From positions 131,392,001 to 131,456,000 of the forward strand of contig NC_060213.1 in NCBI RefSeq assembly GCF_021130785.1: a stretch of 64,000 nt of DNA, written 5' to 3'. The stretch comes from Homalodisca vitripennis. Taxonomy: Eukaryota; Arthropoda; Insecta; Hemiptera; Cicadellidae. The translations under genes and the position numbers were made by a program. Positions 33,665 through 45,505 of the stretch are shown here, piece by piece. Below the pieces are notes generated by a model. The model had not been told where the DNA came from and searched no databases. It saw nothing but the letters and a program-made list of their open reading frames with translations. The stretch's first letter is position 1; each line of letters starts with the position of its first letter.

Positions 33665-34760
33665 TAAGGCTTCCCACAGCCATTAAAAATGTGAATTAAT
33701 TCATGTGTTTATTTAAAACTACAATAATTTGAGCAACATTAAAGTTTCTTTTCATTTATTTTTTAACCAGTTTGAATTTCTAGCCTTACTTATGTATACT
33801 GCGTCAAAATAAGATTGTCTACCAGAATTTATAAGAGAGAAAACATTGCATTTAAACTGAGCATGTGAGAGTGCAGAGAATTTGGTACGATGTTCTCTGG
33901 ACACAGTCCGTAGTTAATTGCTAATTGGTCCTTTCAAGTTTAATACAGTCCCCATTTCCCAATCAGACATAAAACGCGTTTTGAAACACAAAACCTGCAA
34001 TTAAATGATGACGACAACTACTAAAATTAAAAAAACTAAGTGAAAGTATCCAGCCACGAATGTGGTTGTTATTTATATGTCATCATATTCAAATTTAACC
34101 ATTGCCTCTAGGGTTATATGCATGACGCTCTATTTGATCTAGATGTAGCGTATCTATTCTATTAACTCAGACGGATAAAATTAAATACAGCGTTGCTATA
34201 TTATAATCGACAATTTGCAAACCACTTTAGAAATATTTTATAACCGTCAATTAAATTTTATGACGAACGTACTATTTGATAACGATGTATTGTAGTGCCC
34301 TGTTAAACTCATGGCCGTAACGAATCGATCTAACGTAGATAAGACACGTTTCTGTGAAACAACCAAATGACAATGACGTCTGTTCCACGTCATTCGATTG
34401 TGGGCGAATAGAAAATAGTACCAATGATCATCAATATCAACGTCATTCAGTTTAATTTAATAAATAACAAGTCTAGACCACAATTTGAAATCTTGGCCAG
34501 GTGCAAATATATTTAACAAAAGAGAAGAATGAAAAATTTGGCTCCGTACGGTACGTAAAAATTTCACCAACATAGTACTTAGTGCCTTAATTTTAATATC
34601 ACATTTTATTTTAAATTACTACTGTAGAAAGCAATTACACCTTACAACACAAACAGAAACATTATTTTACACATCGTAAATCTGTGAGAAAAAGTTCAAT
34701 CTAACAACTTCAGTATCAGTTTCGTGATTGAATTAAAACAATCTAAAAGCTTTTCTGATA
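33665..34760. other. duplicated non-coding DNA, no gene seen
   Basis: Near-identical to 57480-58570. AT-rich, no frame of note in copy 1. A 90-codon minus frame at 58063-58335 in copy 2 is a chance reading. Confidence 0.5.
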
Positions 34761-34980
34761 ATAATGTGTTTGTTGGTTTTAAAACGGTATCTTACCTTAA
34801 CAACAAAGTTCCATATGAGAGAAATTGAAGCTCGTAGTCTCAATACAACAACCTTTATGAAGGATGATCAAGAAGGCTCTAGATCAGGTCAAGAGCTCTT
34901 CGATATCTTTGTGATTTGTCGAACACTGCCTATGGTGAAATTGCACTCCAGTTGTGATTCTGAAGTAATGTGACTCTCGT

Positions 34981-35330
34981 ACTGCATGGAAAGAGAACTT
35001 CAAGTTCTTTGAATGGTTTATATTTAGCTGTGGAATGGATGTGTGAATGTGTATTGGCAATTTATAACTCACTTTTCATTCGTTTTTTCTTCTTACTGCA
35101 TGGAAAGGGGATTTCAAGTTCTCTCACTGTTTCATTAAAGGCAGCTGAGGAATGGATGTTTGAATATGAATTGGCAAGTTATAATTCAATTTTCATTCAT
35201 TTTTTCTTACTGCATGGAACGGAGATTTTAAGTTCTCTCACTGGTTCATTAAAGGCAGCTGAGGAATGGATGTACGAATACGTATTGACAATTTATAAAT
35301 CACTTTTCATTCGTTTTCTCTTCTTGCTGG
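34981..35330 (+). repeat. 114-bp tandem repeat, three units, with through-reading frame
   Basis: Units start at 34981, 35095 and 35209 with ACTGCATGGAA and contain TTCTCTCACTG, AAAGGCAGCTGAGGAATGGA and TTTTCATTCGTTTT. Since 114 = 3 x 38, a frame (34970-35335, 121 codons) runs through with a 38-residue period (SSSLT, KAAEEWM, hydrophobic FIRFFFLLHG). Copy 2 (58793-59030) has two units and an 83-codon frame, exactly 38 residues shorter. The frame may simply follow the unit length. Coding is possible but unsupported. Confidence 0.85.
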
Positions 35331-35479
35331 CATAGAAAGAGAACACGAAAGTTGAGGTTTAGTATAGAATGCGTGTGGATGTTCAATTAAATTAAATAAC
35401 TTAAAAAATAAACTCTTGACTTGATTTGAATAATCATCTAATATTAATACAGGCAGTACATTTTTGTACATTAGTATCG

Positions 35480-35600
35480 TTATTTTTTCCCAGCCTAACG
35501 AAGAATTTATATCCCAAACCCCGAAACGTTGTGTTAGACCTTTTGTAACATATAACGATGGAAAATGTTTAAAATCCTGTTATCCTTTCAAACTGAGCTT
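35480..35600 (+). mobile_element. family-A-related element end
   Basis: CCTAACGAAGAATTTATATC, CCGAAACGTTGTGTTAGACC, TTTTGTAACATATAACGATG and AATCCTGTTATCCTTTC follow the layout of the right half of the short GATAAT subtype (as at 14240-14290). Duplicated at 59187-59288. Confidence 0.55.
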
Positions 35601-35607
35601 GTTCTCA

Positions 35608-35611
<4 letters not shown>

Positions 35612-35652
<41 letters not shown>
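35612..35652. repeat. (TA)n microsatellite
   Basis: About 20 TA repeats in copy 1. The aligned site in copy 2 (59306-59316) has only about five, so length changed after duplication. Confidence 0.95.
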
Positions 35653-35654
<2 letters not shown>

Positions 35655-36360
35655 ATTTAGAAACTTCTTGGTTAGTCTTATGTTTTATATTTTCAACCAG
35701 CAGAATAATAAAGAGATAATATTTCTTAAAATGTCGTGTTTCCGTTTTTTTATATGTTCTGCATTTAAAGATTGGATTTGTAAGCTCAAAACAAATGTAA
35801 TGTATTGACAGTTTTTTAAAATCTGTTATTTAGTTTTGGAAATGTGTTATAAACTTACAATTATAACAGCAACAAAAATAAATTTGTCCATGGAACAATA
35901 GTTAAAGTTTATATTTTTTTAAATCTTTCAACTTAACGAATATAATGAGCTAAAATAATAATATTTAAATCTGAGTAAATATACATCAGCTTTAAGGCTA
36001 AGTAGCCAGTATATGTTTCAAACATATGAATTCGCAATCAAATTCAGAACTATATAAATACGATTGACTTTGTAAATAATACTTCGAAATTTACGTATAA
36101 AGGATAAGTTTTAGATATCAAATTCAAGACGAAATAATATATTTAAAACATGTAATACGCTAAAAAAATAATTTCATTGATGCTATACACAATCCGTGTT
36201 ATAATAGTTTGATTCAGGCGAAATTACAGACAGTCATAAGTGACAATTATGCTGATACAGTCATCAACTTTCGTTTGGTCGATTAGTCAGCACATTTTAT
36301 AACTGGAAAAGCTATAAAAAGCCTTAATGACGTTCATGTTATCTTTCAGTAAGCAGTGTT

Positions 36361-36600
36361 TCATAGGCGAACGTCGATAGAGTCGTCACGAAGAATCTCT
36401 TTATGAGTCGCCACAAAACGTACTTGAAAGAAAAAAGTTACTAAGACAGATCCTTGAAGGACCCCGATTGAGTGATGAAAGCCCGAACACAGCTCAATCT
36501 CTGAACCCGATGAACGGAGTCTGAATACACGAGAGAAACCAGTTTTGCAACCCAAGATGACGATGGCAACACTTTGGTAGGAAATATGTTAAGAGCGAAT
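36361..36600 (-). pseudogene. LINE reverse transcriptase fragment (GVxQGSVL)
   Basis: The minus-strand frame contains HHSIGVLQGSVLVTFFF. The duplicate at 60005-60199 has GVPQGSVLV, the usual form of RT motif 4 (GVPQGSVLGPLLF) in non-LTR retrotransposons. Upstream residues (CKTGFS...) fit the preceding stretch. No ADD catalytic box follows, frames break on both sides, and the conserved GP after SVL is replaced. Decayed relic. Confidence 0.65.
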
Positions 36601-36659
36601 GTGTGGCAATGTCCTTTACGGCAGCTTTCATTGAAACATCAGCCTGGTGACTTACCCTG

Positions 36660-37555
36660 ACATTTAGCTTATAACGCGATTTCCATTACAAAATCGTAGT
36701 AGATTAGTTAAAACATTGAAATTGTTTTAAATAAAAGGGAGTATAAGGACATCAAATATTTGTTATGCAGATCATGTGTCTTGAATCCAGTTTCTGCGTA
36801 TTAAATATCAAATCACATATATTAAGAAATGGCATGTACTGACAGCATTTTGATTTTAGCCATATAAGAACAATATTAAAGTTCAATCACTTTTATGACC
36901 TTTTTTAATCTTATTTTTAATGATCGGCTATACAATCTCATGTTAAGATTTTTAATTAATTACGCCTCTGAGCGTTCTCTTTTCATTTTGTTAATCTTTT
37001 TATTAATAATTTATGAAAATGATATTCTCAATATTGTCTCATTTCACAACTTTTTTTAATTTGTTAAATAATACAAAGCATTTGAATTGACGCGTTAAAT
37101 CTCTGAAAATCATCTGAAACGTCTTTAAAAATGAAACAATGCTCTTATTAATTCTACAAACAAACGTAAGAGCGTAAAAATGTGTATGAATTTTAATATT
37201 GTTTTTATTCTGCACAAAATGAAGAGCCATTCTCGCACAACTACAAAAATGAAGTAATGAATGCAGTAAGAGGTTTTTTTTGTTACACACAACCAAAGGT
37301 ATAGGACGTAATAAACACATTTTAAGGCGTATATGTTTATTTTTTTTTTTTTTTTTGAGAAAAAATGTGACATTTTCTTTGTAGCACAGATCTATGGTAA
37401 CTAAGTTCGTGACTAAGGTTTGGGTATCAATCTCCCAATTCGGATCCGAGGGATTTACCAGTGATGAGCAGTGCAGAAAAACTCTTAGGATGCCCTACTA
37501 ACGCCAATTTAATTCTTTACATTTCAAATTAATTCTTTAATTTATTTAATAGGCA
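36660..37555. other. AT-rich spacer, mostly copy-1 specific
   Basis: About 36832-37553 has no counterpart in copy 2, where AAGAAATG joins directly to CACCATGTTAGTG. It holds a run of 20 T at 37338-37358 and overlapping chance minus frames (37039-37320 and 37125-37373). A retroposed insertion is possible because of the homopolymer, but no target duplication was found. Confidence 0.5.
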
Positions 37556-37989
37556 CCATGTTAGTGTCAGCACCGGTGGATATAGAAATCCTGAATCCAA
37601 TCCCACCCATAATTGAAACCATTTTTCTGATATCTCAATAGCTTGAGAAAAATTAATTTTTACTGATACACTAAGAATCGCTTAGTATTTTTAAAAACAT
37701 AAAATGACCGTAGATACATTGTATCAATACTTATTAATACATCACTGTTTATTAATATTCTATAATTATAATGTTTTAAAATGTTGTCTCGTAAAGAAGA
37801 TAACTCTATTATTAATAATAATTGGCGATCGGTTACGGTAGATTGATGAATGATGATTGTTCTAAAACAGGAATTGGAAGGTTGGCCTTAAAATTTTTAT
37901 ATGTATTGCTAACAGGTCAGTTTTTCATGTCGGTTCGTTGATCATTGTAGACCTATTGGTGTTTGGGTTTGGAGGTAGATGTGCATGGA

Positions 37990-38215
37990 GATTGAAATCA
38001 CAACTACGTTGGTTTGATGTGAATCCTGATTTAAGCGTGCCACAAACGCTTTGGGCATGATTTGTTTGATTTTAAACCCAGACTGTAGTTATGGTTTCTT
38101 AGGTTACTTTTATACTACCAGAAGAAGAGAATCAGATTGAGTACATTTTAGATACATCATTTACAGTTTACAAAAATCACTGAAACAATGAGATTATATC
38201 CGGTTAAAAACCAGT
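37990..38215 (+). mobile_element. family-A element, right-half relic
   Basis: GCGTGCCACAAACGCTTTGG, ATGATTTGTTTGATTTTAAA, CTTAGGTTACTTTTATACTA and AGAAGAAGAGAATCAGATTG match the interior and right arm of the 18861-19370 element (GCGTGCCACAATGCTTTGG through TTACCTGAAGGAGAGATCAG). In copy 2 the same relic is interrupted by the 1.25-kb transposon. Confidence 0.65.
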
Positions 38216-38224
38216 CTGCTACAC

Positions 38225-38520
38225 AAACCTGTATGTTGTCCGATTATCTTGGCTTCCTCGAACTGTCCAATTTCTCCACCCTTAAGTGGATTTCCGTTCG
38301 GCCGTCAAGGACTCGATCAATGGATCCTGCTCGGCAGGCGTCACTACTCACGTGGTTATGACTTCCATGGTCCTCCTGCTAGAGTGATGAGGCTGGGGAA
38401 CAGTGTCTTCATATCCATTGAGTTCTCCTTCAAAAGAAAGTGCCTCAAAAATTCGGAGAAAGAGTATCAGCTGTCCCCTAATATTGCTTCTGCATTAAAA
38501 TTTAAAAAATCATATTAATG
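38225..38520 (+). other. unidentified GC-balanced open region in both duplicates
   Basis: A plus frame 38249-38518 contains GRRHYSRGYDFHGPPARVMR and LGNSVF. Copy 2 (62415-62636) keeps the same central residues although both ends are frameshifted by single-base losses. Composition differs from chance AT-rich frames. I do not recognise the protein. It could be a transposon gene remnant or an exon. Confidence 0.3.
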
Positions 38521-39928
38521 TATATCCTTATGTTATTTGTTATAGATTGTCATACCATTGTATTGGTATTAATTTGTAGTTTATCGTTTTTATTTGTCAA
38601 TTAATTGGTTTAGTAATAACTTAATTTGTTTTGCTATTAGAATGAAATAAAAATCTAATCCTACCGCAAGATATAAAAAAAAGAACCTTATAGCAAAAGA
38701 GTAACTTTTTATAATGTAGTATTAAACAAATATTTATAAGTACAAACAATTTTTATTATGAGATAAAATTTGATTGTTACCAGCCAATATTAGTAATAAT
38801 TAACACACACCCTATCACTCATAGCCAGTTCTGTGTAAGTAGTCATCAATATTACAAAATATCTAATTACAGATGGTAAATAATGCTAATCTGTGGGGAA
38901 GCTATTTCCCATGCTATAAATTACATTGCATTCCTTTGAACAGTCAAGTAATCTTTACACCAAGAGTGGGAGAAGTAGGAAAATAGTAGTGTAAGAAATT
39001 ACTTCCCCCAATAATTTTATAATACTATCTGTGCTTATCTTTAAATTACGTTCTTAAAAAGAAGTTCTAGATTATTTTTTGCATAATGATGTTAAGTTAC
39101 GGTAAATTAAAACTATTATCTTATATAGATATTGTGTATTAATCGGAAACTCTTTCATTGTAGTTGTGCATTTTGTGGATTTGAAATACATCCGAATATA
39201 TGACTCTGCCCGTGGGCTTTTAAAGTTCCAATGTTAATCTTATGATGGCATTTCTGTTTGATTTAAAGACCTGATTACTTTCACTGCTAAGGCAATTGTT
39301 CAAATCCCTTAACCATCTTATTATCAGCTTATTTCTTAATGACGAGTTAAAATCATAGATATTTCTACTCTCTCTCTTCATAATTTAAAAAAAGTTAATT
39401 TATTACACACTACTCTTTTAAAATAATTTATAATATTCAAGGTGTGTAATACTTCAAACATTGTGTATAATGGTTTAAAAAAAATACTGTAATAAAGTTT
39501 AATCTGACACTTTTGCCGAAGCACCAATACACAAGTACAGTTATTACTCAGCACAAGTGGATGTTAACAGCTAACTCCACGCTCAATAACGACGATATAC
39601 GAGCCTTATACATTCACAATTTTCCAGTTTCTTTCATCCCATCTGATTTCTTAGCGAAATTGAAACGACGGAGCTTTTTCAAAAGTTTACATTTCATCAT
39701 CGGCAAAAAAGACAGGCAGGCAAAAAAGACGGAGGCAGTGGTATTACGTATTTAGATCCCTAATTTAATTTCAATCTCATTTCTGAAAACGTACGAGACG
39801 ATGTATTAAAAAATGTATTACCGTAACGGATGGATTTATAAAAAAAAATACATAACAGGATATTATATACATGGTGTCCCAAAAGATTAAACAAAGTAAA
39901 GTAAAGATTTTCCAAACATCTTTGAAGA
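38521..39928. other. duplicated AT-rich DNA, no gene seen
   Basis: Collinear with 62637-63950, which has many single-base deletions up to about 63530. An 80-codon plus frame (39513-39755) lies in a segment nearly identical in copy 2, but copy 2 lacks a GCAGGCAAAAAA block (about 12 bp). No motif. A weak TACATGGTGTCCC signature sits at about 39869. Confidence 0.5.
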
Positions 39929-40030
39929 AGGATAACAGGATTTCGGACTTTAGTCATCCTTATATGTTACGAAAGGTATAACACGACGTTTCGAGAATTG
40001 GAATCTACTTTATTCGTCAGGTGGGGGAGT
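39929..40030 (+). mobile_element. family-A-related left end
   Basis: GATAACAGGATTTCGGACTT, TAGTCATCCTTATATGTTAC, ACGACGTTTCGAGAATTGG and CTTTATTCGTCAGGTGG follow the left-end order of the GATAAT subtype. The window end (63955-64000) is the start of the duplicate. Confidence 0.6.
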
Positions 40031-40134
40031 TAATATATACAACAAAAAGTAAAACAGAAAAGAAGGGAAAGAAAAGTGTTCAAACATACCCTAAAGCTGC
40101 TTGGAGTGCAGTCCAAGCGTTGTCATTGCACAGC

Positions 40135-40210
40135 ATGCAAGTCCCGAGCACAAGTCACGATCACAAGTCACGAGCACAAGTCCCGAGCACAAGTCACGAG
40201 CACAATCACA
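40135..40210 (+). repeat. 13-bp micro-repeat, about five units
   Basis: AGTC(C/A)CGAGCACA is repeated five times. The 98-codon frame at 40021-40317 passes through it with a His/Ser-rich centre (STSHDHKS, STSHEHNHTPHQH). No other coding support. Confidence 0.75.
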
Positions 40211-40319
40211 CGCCACACCAGCACAGGATAAAGTGGGATACTGACAAGAAAATCAATATCGGCTCTTTATTTGGCATTGTGGCATGTTATCTGAAACAAT
40301 GGGACAAGAGGCCGTAATA

Positions 40320-42055
40320 ACAAACTTTTAACGAAGAATCCTTGGGGATATTTAATAACGTCTTTGACGGTATTCTTTCCCAAAATGGAGGTTGAGGGCT
40401 ATACAAAACTTTTTAACGGATTTACCAGACGAGTACTACCCCAAATTAAAAGGCTTAATGATAGAAACCCTACAACACTAAGTCGCCCAGTTTCTGACCT
40501 CAATATATAAACAACATGGGTACAATTTCAACAAGGTTAAACATTCTTAATCGGTAGAGTGCTACATTATATGGGATCACTTTAGAATCCTATAATTTTC
40601 ATCCTCTAATCTTCTTTTATCTGGACCTTTAAAATAAAGTTTCACACGATGGGGTTGCAGTTGAAGATCGCTCACCTCTCTCCCAAAAATGGGCGATTGT
40701 TTAAAAACAAAATTCAAACTGACCTTAAAATTGTTACCTTGCTATATTAAATAGAAAAAATATAGCGGCAGTAGAGAACAGCGCGTAGTTAGACAGCAAG
40801 CACCAGAAATAAAATGTTTTAGTCTGTTAGAGATTTTAAAAATCATTGTTATTTTTTATTTAATCACTTAACTATCACAATAATACCTCAAGAGACTTAT
40901 TTTTATAATGTACTATTATACAATAGAATCAATAATTTTTAAAATATTTAACTGCATTGCTGGTACTTGCTGCTGTTTAAAATAAGCATTGCTTTCGGTA
41001 TCTAATATTTTGTTTCAATTGCAAAAATCAACGTCAACATATTGAGATACACTTTTGAATATTTTTCCAACGTGTGTGCAAACATTCATACAAATTTGAT
41101 GACGGATGATGTTTACTCATCTGGTGTAAACAATCGTGGGACTCTGGTTACTGTATACTTTTCAAAATTGTTTTATTTGACTCTTCTGCTGGTGCCCAAA
41201 ATCGATTTAGGAATGTCATCCAGTATAATGTATATTCGAAACAATTTGCGTCATGCTTGGCAATGATAAATTGCCCCACTTAAATGTTTAATCAAGCAAT
41301 TAAAGAGTGGATAATTACACTGTAATAAAACATGATTTTAACAAAGGCAACTGTACTAAATAATTAATTTGATTATACATTTTATCACTCGCTGAAGACA
41401 GGTTCATTGGTACTTAAATCCTAATGGGTAGCTTAATCCTAAAAGAAATGATTTCATTCACCTAAAATTAAATGAAGTTGCAGTTAGTGAAATATTAGAT
41501 AATAGCAGTTACCCGTGGCTTTGGCGCGATTCCTATTGAATAACAGGTACAGGTATAAATAGCATAATGAACACTCCGGGAAATTAGTGATAACTATAAG
41601 ATATTACAATCACCTTTTGAATAATTGGAATTTATGTCAATAGAGTGATGTTTTGGGGTCCTAAAGTCGGTGAGTGAAATAGTTTGTAAGGGTACGAATG
41701 AAATACACAAGTTCACCTGCATTCTTCAAATATTTGAATGAATAGCTCCAACAATTTCAGCAACACTTGAACTATTTCAGGACAGGGTGGAGAAATACTA
41801 AGTCTGTGATATAACTACGATGTAATATGATGTGTAATATACTATGATGTAATGTAATGGAATGCTATGATAATTTTGAATTGGAATATGTTTAAAAGTA
41901 CACATTATTTTAGTGTTCATTGTTAACATGTTCCAAAATTAAATAAAGTTTCCAACGACTCATATTTCACCTTGTGTGTCAATAAGCATTTCTGATTTGA
42001 ATCAATTATATTTAATACAACATAGTAGAGTTTTGCTTGTTGCCACAAAAAAATA
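40320..42055. other. intergenic DNA, no gene seen
   Basis: AT-rich with chance frames (41042-41266). ATGTAATATGATGTGTAATA words repeat around 41820-41870. Nothing else is supported. Confidence 0.5.
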
Positions 42056-42900
42056 TTTAAATACTTGGTGTTAGAAGCCTACTTTAGTCAAAACATTTCT
42101 ACGTTTGGTTCTTGTAATCTTCTTCCTGTCTAAGTTATTCTTGGTCCCAGCGATGTATTCTTCTTCTTATTAAGAAAATACATAGTCTAATACTTCCTGA
42201 AAAGTCTACTTCAGTAAGAAAGCTCTATTGCTGATAAAGTTTAATCTAATTCTAGTCTAGGGTACTTCCGGTACCGTAGTAGCGTCTGCATTGTTGACCC
42301 AATGAATAAAATATATACATACATTGGTCTGAACAGTCTAGCCCGGACAAAAAAGCATATACTTCAATTTATAATAACTTACTTTCTTTTTAAGTTATTA
42401 CCAGTGCTATTCTACGGTGCATTGTTGCCCTGATCAAGGAATTATAAATACACATAGTTCTGAAAAGTCATCTTCGAAACAAAATAGATTACTTCTGACC
42501 ATTTTAATCCACTTCCGGTAAACGTTTTCATTGTTGCCCTGATTAAGAAAATGTATACATACGTTAGTATGAAAAGTCTTAAATGTTCAAAAACGGTATA
42601 CTTCCGGCCATTTTTATTGACTTCCGGTTTAAGGCCATTCTGGTGTTAAATTAGCATTCGCATTGTTGCTATAATCAAAAAAATATATGAATACACAGAT
42701 CTTGAAACTATACAGTGGAAATGCGTTTACTTCCTGTTGAAGGCATTTCTGGTGCTGTAGTAACGTTTGTCTTGTTCTCCAGATCAAGAAAGTTTATACA
42801 TACGCTGGTCGGAAATGTATAATTTGCTGAAAAAGTGACTACTTCCGAACATTGTAATCTTCTTCCTGTCTAATGATTACCGGTACCGGGAGACTGTTCA
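42056..42900 (+). repeat. highly diverged tandem repeat with ACTTCCGG words
   Basis: The order ACTTCCGG(T), CATTGTTG, (C/G)ATCAAGAAAAT, ATACATAC and TGAAAAGTC recurs about every 120-150 bp around 42260, 42410, 42530, 42660 and 42770. Copies have drifted so far that only the short words align. ACTTCCGG (42263, 42511, 42603, 42622) matches the ETS-factor core on the other strand. Confidence 0.6.
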
Positions 42901-42939
42901 GTGCACAATATAATTGAGTGTCAAACTTTACCTATGTAG

Positions 42940-43525
42940 TATGGAGTATAATTGAAAATATAGCTTTTCTAGGGATCGCAACCCATTTTAAATCGCTATG
43001 GGTGGTTGCTCGTTATCAGGCACGTGTATGCTAAATTTAATCACTATAGGAAATCAAAAAGTTTAGAAAACAAAATATAGTTCCTCTAGGGTATTAACCC
43101 TTTTTAAAAACCTATGGGTTATTGATTAAAAAAAATGTTTTTGTTTGAAAGCATATTTAATTTTTCTAGGAAAATAGTTAGTTGGGTAAATATCAAGGTA
43201 TTCTAGGAGTTGCAACCCTATTTAAATCGTTGTGGGTAGTTAAACTTCAAACAAAAACTGTTATTTCTCTGTTGAGAGCATAAGACAAGTGTGTGTCAAA
43301 TTTCCGCTGTCTAGGTCATCGATAAGTTGGAAAACAAAACATAGTCCTTTTAAGAGTTGCAACCTCATTCCAACCGCTAAAGATGTTTGATATTTATAAA
43401 AATGGTTTCCCTTTGTTAGTTGAGTCATGTACCTTACGTGTGCCAAATTTGAACTAAGTATGATATCGGGTTGCGGGAGAATTAGTAATAAGTGATGCCT
43501 TTGCCTTTTGTATATAGAGTTGTTG
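42940..43525 (+). repeat. diverged dispersed or tandem repeat (TCTAGG...CAACCC type)
   Basis: TTTCTAGGGATCGCAACCCA, TTCCTCTAGGGTATTAACCC, TATTCTAGGAGTTGCAACCC and CCTTTTAAGAGTTGCAACCT recur every 100-140 bp, followed by CTATGGGT-type words. The block ends GTGCCAAATTTGAACTAAGT and AAGTGATGCCTTTGCCTTTT, a layout common at the tails of dispersed insect repeats. Confidence 0.6.
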
Positions 43526-43540
43526 TCTCCAATATAATTT

Positions 43541-45505
43541 GATCCCAATAACAGCGATTGTACTGTCACTCAGATTAAGTGATATAGTGATGTAGGTCAT
43601 GAATACGTAACGGGTACAATGATACACGGTAGCTCTATATTCATGACGTCACGCTCCAGCAACAGTAGGCTCGATTGCTCATCAATGTTAACACTGATCC
43701 CCAATAACAGCGTTTGTACTGTCACTCAGATTAAGTGATATAGCGATGTGGGCCATGAATACGTAACGAGCACAATGATACACTGCAGCTCTATATTCAT
43801 GACGTCACGCTCCATCCAGCCTCGATTGCTCACCAATGTTAACACTGATCCCCAATAACAGCGTTTGTACTGTCACTCAGATTAAGTGATATAGCGATGT
43901 GGGCCATGAATACGTAACGAGCACAATGATACACTGCAGCTCTGTATGCATGACGTCACGCTCCAGCCAGTTTCGATAGCTCACCAATGTTAACACTGAT
44001 CCCCAATAACAGCGTTTGTACTGTCACTCAGATTAAGTGATATAGCGATGTGGGCCATGAATACGTAACGAGCACAATGATACACTGCAGCTCTATATTC
44101 ATGACGTCACGCTCCATCCAGCCTCGATTGCTCACCAATATTAACACTGATCCCCAATAACAGCGTTTGTACTGTCACTCAGATTAAGTGATATAGCGAT
44201 GTAGGTCATGAATACGTAACGAGCACAATGATACACTGCAGCTCTATATTCATGACGTCACGCTCCATCCAGCCTCGATTGCTCACCAATGTTAACACCG
44301 ATCCCCAATAACAGCGTTTGTACTGTCACTCAGATTAAGTGATATAACGATGTGGGCCATGAATACGTAACGAGCACAATGATACACTGCAGCTCTATAT
44401 TCATGACGTCACGCTCCATCCAGCCTCGATTGCTCACCAATATTAACACTGATCCCCAATAACAGCGTTTGTACTGTCACTCAGATTAAGTGATATAGCG
44501 ATGTAGGTCATGAATACGTAACGAGCACAATGATACACTGCAGCTCTATATTCATGACGTCACGCTCCATCCAGCCTCGATTGCTCACCAATGTTAACAC
44601 TGATCCCCAATAACAGCGTTTGTACTGTCACTCAGATTAAGTGATATAGCGATGTGGGCCATGAATACGTAACGAGCACAATGATACACTGCAGCTCTAT
44701 ATTCATGACGTCACGCTCCATCCAGCCTCGATTGCTCACCAATGTTAACACCGATCCCCAATAACAGCGTTTGTACTGTCACTCAGATCAAGTGATATAG
44801 CGATGTAGGTCATGAATACGTAACGAGCACAATGATACACTGCAGCTCTATATTCATGACGTCACGCTCCATCCAGCCTCGATTGCTCACCAATGTTAAC
44901 ACTGATCCCCAATAACAGCGTTTGTACTGTCACTCAGATTAAGTGATATAGCGATGTAGGTCATGAATACGTAACTAGCACAATGATACACTGCAGCTCT
45001 ATATTCATGACGTCACGCTCCATCCAGCCTCGATTGCTCACCAATGTTAACACTGATCCCCAATAACAGCGTTTGTACTGTCACTCAGATTAAGTGATAT
45101 AGCGATGTAGGTCATGAATACGTAACGAGCACAATGATACACGGCAGCTCTATATTCATGAAGTCACGCTCCATCTAGACTCGACTCCTCACCAATGTTA
45201 ACACTGATCCCCAATAACAGCGTTTGTACTGTCACTCAGATTAAGTGATATAGCGATGTAGGTCATGAATACGTAACGAGCACAATGATACACGGCAGCT
45301 TTATAATCATAACGTCACGCTCCATCCAGGCTCGATTGCTCACCAATGTTAACACTGATCCCCAATAACAGCGTTTGTACTGTCACTCAGATTAAGTGAT
45401 ATAGCGATGTAGGTCATGAATACGTAACGAGCACAATGATACACGGCAGCTTTATAATCATAACGTCACGCTCCAGCCAGCCTCGATTGCTCACCAATGT
45501 TAACA
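43541..45505 (+). repeat. 151-bp satellite array, about 13 units, each with a CRE-like palindrome
   Basis: Unit starts (GATCCCCAATAACAGCGTTT) occur at about 43541, 43695, 43846, 43997 and so on every 151 bp. Shared parts are GTACTGTCACTCAGATTAAG, CATGAATACGTAACGAGCAC and CATGACGTCACGCTCC. Ten units have perfect TGACGTCA. The last three carry TGAAGTCA or TAACGTCA and other edge changes. Variants GTGGGCC/GTAGGTC and CAATATT/CAATGTT recur at multiples of 151, showing block amplification. Confidence 0.96.

Larger units (their letters stand above)
27512..39970 (+). repeat. segmental duplication, copy 1
   Basis: This block is collinear and in the same orientation as 51552-64000 (offset 23.8-24.1 kb). 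Copy-1-only segments include the left arm and TA tract around 27934-28057, about 29062-30148 (foldbacks and an open frame) and about 36832-37553. Identity ranges from indel-rich to essentially perfect (32341-33100 equals 56161-56920 line by line). Copy 2 runs off the window, so the right boundary is unknown. It may be a true duplication or two haplotypes placed in series by the assembler. Confidence 0.95.

Noticed and set aside
40021..40317. 98-codon His/Ser-rich protein
   Set aside because: The His/Ser part is a 13-bp micro-repeat and the start lies in a MITE end.
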